From Pseudobutyrivibrio ruminis HUN009 (GTDB lineage Bacteria > Bacillota > Clostridia > Lachnospirales > Lachnospiraceae): a stretch of DNA of 64,000 nt. The DNA is taken from NCBI RefSeq assembly GCF_000703005.1, contig NZ_JNLH01000001.1:2349001-2413000 (forward strand), read 5' to 3'. The notes beneath the pieces were generated by a model. It was not told the DNA's origin. It saw only the letters and a list, made by a program, of their open reading frames with translations, and searched no databases. The position numbers and the translations under genes are program-made. Below are positions 61,103 to 64,000 of the stretch, piece by piece. Numbering within the stretch: position 1 is the first letter of the stretch; each line of letters starts with the position of its first letter.

Positions 61103-63562
61103 TTAATTAATTAAACATTCTGCAGATATACCGATTTCCACTGGCTCCAATCCATCACATGAGATTGTAAGCTTTCCGTCTCCATCTTCACCTATAGATT
61201 TTATATATACTCCTGTGGAACCACCCATTGGGGATACCACCTTTGGTCCTATTATTTCGAAAGGCCCCTCAACCTCGAAGGAAATTGGCTGACCAAAGAA
61301 ATACAGCTGATTGTCATTTTGATCAGCTATTGTGATGCGAACCTCTGCCACATCATATGTGTGTAGCTCTGTTAAAAGTGTGTGGCTGATTTTGGCATTA
61401 ATATGAGCTTTTGTAACAGCCGCCTTTTTAACAGTCTTTACTACCTGACCGTCCTTGATAGCTTCGAATTTGTATTCTCTAGATTCACCGCCCCAGTCAC
61501 CAATAAACTTGTTGTAAATTGGAACCGCCTTGCTTGGACTCACATGATGGAAAACAACCAATCTAAAGGCTGTCCATGCAAGCGATGGTGTAATTTTGAA
61601 ACCACCAAGTGTAACATCATTTAAAGCCTTCTTAATGAGCTTTGCCTGGCCCTTTGTGAATTCTCCATCCTGCTCTACAGCATCACCAACAAAGTCATCA
61701 ATGAGAATTGGACCATGCTTGAGATTCTCATATTTGCTATCTGATGGGAAGTATTCCTTAATAAGCACATCATTCTTATACATCTTTACAGAATCTGCAT
61801 TTGTAATGATGTATGACTTTCCTCTATTGCAGGCTGGATGCTCACCAATATCAAAGCTTGTAGTGATATCCAATACTGTCTCTATATCAGAAAAAGCTGA
61901 GTACACTGAAGCCGCAAGCTTTGGATTTCTGAACATATCCATTACCCCGTGATAACAGATTCTATCACCAGAGCCGAAGTCCTTATGTGTGTTGTAGTCA
62001 AACATGCACCATCCAAATGAACCTGCAATATCAGGCTCCCCTGCAATTGCATCAAGGACATTTGCATGTCTAATTGCATGCTCCTGTCTGTGTTCCTCAG
62101 CATCGAAAGTCTTTGTTGGGTACATATGACCATTGTACTCACTAACCAAATAAGGCTTTTCATCATTTGAAGTGATATCTGATTTCTTTGAGCAACCCTT
62201 ATTAGCGCCTGAATGAACGAAATCATTGTATGTGTAGACATCTTCTAGCAACGAGCTCTTTGCATGGGCTCTAACGCCGCCTGTAGGGCGTGTAGGGTCA
62301 TATTCGTGTGCAACCTCGTTTGTTCTAGTATAAAACTCGTCGTCATCCTGTGATTCGTTTATACGAACTCCCCAAAGGATGATTGAAGGATGATGACGAT
62401 ACTGAAGAACCATGTCCTTTGTATTTTCTACAGCGATGTTCTTCCAATCAGCATCACCTATATGCTGCCATCCAGGAATCTCTGTAAATACAAGCAATCC
62501 TAATTTGTCACATTCATCAATGAAATAATGTGACTGAGGATAATGTGAAGTACGAACTGCATTAAGCGCCAACTCTTCTTTTAGAATTTTGGCATCCAAA
62601 CGCTGCATAGACTCTGGCATTGCATATCCAACATAAGGATATGACTGATGTCTGTTTAATCCTCTAAGCTTTAGCTTTCTACCATTTAAGTAATAGCCAT
62701 TCTTTCTGAATTCTGAGCTTCTGAAACCGATAGTTTCAACATGCTCGTCTACAACATTGTCATCAATAACAAGCTGTGTCTTAATCTGATACAGATGTGG
62801 GCTTTCAACATCCCAAAGCTTAACAGTGGTAGGTGCTGTGGTAAGATTCAGTAGATATCCATCCTCCACCTTTTCAAGGCCACCAACAGGCTGAGATATC
62901 AACAAATCCTCGTCTAAATACTGCTTAATAAAAACATGCTCATCAACAGCAAGCTCATAAATGTTTTCAGAAAGGATACATTCAGTTTTAATAATACCCT
63001 GAACCTTCATCATTTTGATTTGCTTTGGAGTTCTCTTGCTTGTAGAAACTCGCTCAAGCAATGAAGGCTGAACAAACAGGCTCTTAAAATGGGTTTGTTC
63101 TTTAACTTCGAAATAAACATCTCTATAGATACCACCATAAGTCATATAGTCAACTACATAACCAAATGGAGGCTGGTTAAGACTTTCTCTGGAATCAACC
63201 TTTACAGTGATAAGGTTCTCTTCACCATAATTAAGAACATCTGATACATCGATTGAAAATGCTGTATAGCCGCACTCATGATGCTTCATATGACGACCAT
63301 TAATATAGACATCACAGCAGTGTCCAACTGCTTCAAATGTAAGAATAAGAAGTTTGTCAGCCCACTGCGCAGGAGCAAAAATACTCTTTTGGTAAGCTGA
63401 AACCATCTGGTAGATACCCTCATCAAAATATGAAAAAGGTGTCTCTTTGACAGTGTGAGGAATATTGATAAGTGTGCTTTCCTTCATAGGCTGACTTATC
63501 ATTTCCTCTTCAAATTTTTCATTAAATCTCCACTTTCTGTCTAAATATACTCTTTGTGCCAT
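61103..63562 (-). CDS. GH2-family glycoside hydrolase (beta-galactosidase type)
   Basis: The protein is 819 residues with the GH2 layout: jelly-roll domain, Ig-like domain, TIM barrel. The GH2 signature is NAVRTSHYPQSHYFIDECD, the acid/base Glu is in ILWGVRINES, and the nucleophile Glu is in YLVSEYNGHM. The acid/base context (RINES, not the usual GNE) is unusual. It lacks a signal peptide. Beta-galactosidase is the best guess, but beta-glucuronidase or mannosidase types cannot be excluded. It follows a TetR-type regulator gene by three bases. Confidence 0.88.
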   Translation of the reverse strand: MAQRVYLDRKWRFNEKFEEEMISQPMKESTLINIPHTVKETPFSYFDEGIYQMVSAYQKSIFAPAQWADKLLILTFEAVGHCCDVYINGRHMKHHECGYTAFSIDVSDVLNYGEENLITVKVDSRESLNQPPFGYVVDYMTYGGIYRDVYFEVKEQTHFKSLFVQPSLLERVSTSKRTPKQIKMMKVQGIIKTECILSENIYELAVDEHVFIKQYLDEDLLISQPVGGLEKVEDGYLLNLTTAPTTVKLWDVESPHLYQIKTQLVIDDNVVDEHVETIGFRSSEFRKNGYYLNGRKLKLRGLNRHQSYPYVGYAMPESMQRLDAKILKEELALNAVRTSHYPQSHYFIDECDKLGLLVFTEIPGWQHIGDADWKNIAVENTKDMVLQYRHHPSIILWGVRINESQDDDEFYTRTNEVAHEYDPTRPTGGVRAHAKSSLLEDVYTYNDFVHSGANKGCSKKSDITSNDEKPYLVSEYNGHMYPTKTFDAEEHRQEHAIRHANVLDAIAGEPDIAGSFGWCMFDYNTHKDFGSGDRICYHGVMDMFRNPKLAASVYSAFSDIETVLDITTSFDIGEHPACNRGKSYIITNADSVKMYKNDVLIKEYFPSDSKYENLKHGPILIDDFVGDAVEQDGEFTKGQAKLIKKALNDVTLGGFKITPSLAWTAFRLVVFHHVSPSKAVPIYNKFIGDWGGESREYKFEAIKDGQVVKTVKKAAVTKAHINAKISHTLLTELHTYDVAEVRITIADQNDNQLYFFGQPISFEVEGPFEIIGPKVVSPMGGSTGVYIKSIGEDGDGKLTISCDGLEPVEIGISAECLIN

Positions 63563-63565
63563 TTA

Positions 63566-64000
63566 TCATTTTCCCTTTACAATTATACCGTCTACCATTA
63601 CATCCACAACTTCCGCCAAAGCTGTAGGATAATCTTTAGAACTTCCCTGAAGGAAATCTCCCATTAAAAGCTGTTCAACACAAGCTTCATACATAAGCTT
63701 GAAGATATTTAGGTCAATCTCTCTGATTTCGCCTTCAGCTATACCGCCCTTTAAAAGATCGAGTGTCTTGTCCCAGCCGCTATCCAATCTCTCCTGCATA
63801 ATCTCGTATGCCTTAGGATACTTTGTAGCCAACTGATGCATCGCTGTATATTCAAAGCCATAGTAAGACTCAGGTAAAACAGACAAAATACTACGAATCT
63901 TCTCTATTCTAGTAAGACTATTATCGTAATAAATCTTATCCTCTGATTCTTTAATAAGGTCAAATGCAAAATTCATCATCTCACACATAAGCTCGTTCTT
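63566..64000 (-). CDS. TetR-type regulator, N-terminus beyond window
   Basis: The last 144 residues of a protein are seen, open through the right edge. They are helical and look like a TetR ligand-binding domain (EIMQERLDSGWDKTLDLLKG, then YEACVEQLLMGDFL). The DNA-binding domain would lie outside. Position at the head of the galactoside operon, three bases before the GH2 gene, suggests it controls that operon and itself. Confidence 0.7.
   Translation of the reverse strand, partial: KNELMCEMMNFAFDLIKESEDKIYYDNSLTRIEKIRSILSVLPESYYGFEYTAMHQLATKYPKAYEIMQERLDSGWDKTLDLLKGGIAEGEIREIDLNIFKLMYEACVEQLLMGDFLQGSSKDYPTALAEVVDVMVDGIIVKGK

Overview
The window looks like a low-GC Firmicute of the Lachnospiraceae, most likely near Butyrivibrio/Pseudobutyrivibrio. 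That placement is an inference from the housekeeping genes (recX-recA, rny, ligA, alaS, prfC, rpsU), the rumen/gut-type galactoside operon, strong GGAGG ribosome sites and AT-rich spacers. Most genes are on the minus strand.

Layout. 1-10.7 kb is accessory: DUF4236 and zinc-ribbon/Ig-like envelope proteins, a voltage-gated-type K+ channel, a putative defence cluster (DUF2075 helicase with nuclease-like N-terminus, MazG-like pyrophosphohydrolase, HNH nuclease), a secreted Ltp-repeat protein, a lipoprotein, a PBECR-type nuclease-fold gene followed by a structured RNA, and a NERD protein. 10.8-15.8 kb is a glycerate-type locus (CdaR-like regulator, GntP permease, glycerate 2-kinase) beside an AEC transporter. 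16.3-17.2 kb is a DUF3791/DUF3990 toxin-like cassette. 17.2-22.4 kb is a repeat-rich accessory block ending at the 3' end of metA. 22.4-30.9 kb holds metA, two membrane diguanylate cyclases, ligA, an RluF-like pseudouridine synthase and an SH3 protein. 30.9-33.0 kb has tRNA-Arg(CCG), aroE and a DAHP synthase. 33-49.4 kb is mostly housekeeping. 49.6-55.2 kb has a DUF5692-like membrane protein, a lipid kinase, a ClC channel and a chemoreceptor behind a c-di-GMP-I riboswitch. 55.4-64 kb is a galactoside operon (TetR-type regulator, GH2, GT-B-like protein, GPH symporter, GH36).

The most interesting observation is a pair of structured RNAs (9498-9664 plus, 20660-20790 minus). Each starts about 16-25 nt after the stop codon of a paralogous PBECR-type small protein and ends in a terminator. 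Although their sequences differ, both can form the same closing helix, two inner hairpins and a six-base loop-loop (kissing) pairing, with compensatory changes in each helix. This suggests an RNA-protein module, possibly toxin-antitoxin-like.

The second is that the last 17 codons of metA occur three times (22373, 20411, 17681), and all differences are synonymous. They bracket two gene cassettes, as expected if elements inserted at the metA 3' end and each restored the gene. The same block carries three arrays of 37-48 bp elements with inverted termini, each array with its own terminal sequence.

All functions are read from sequence motifs only; no database search was run.
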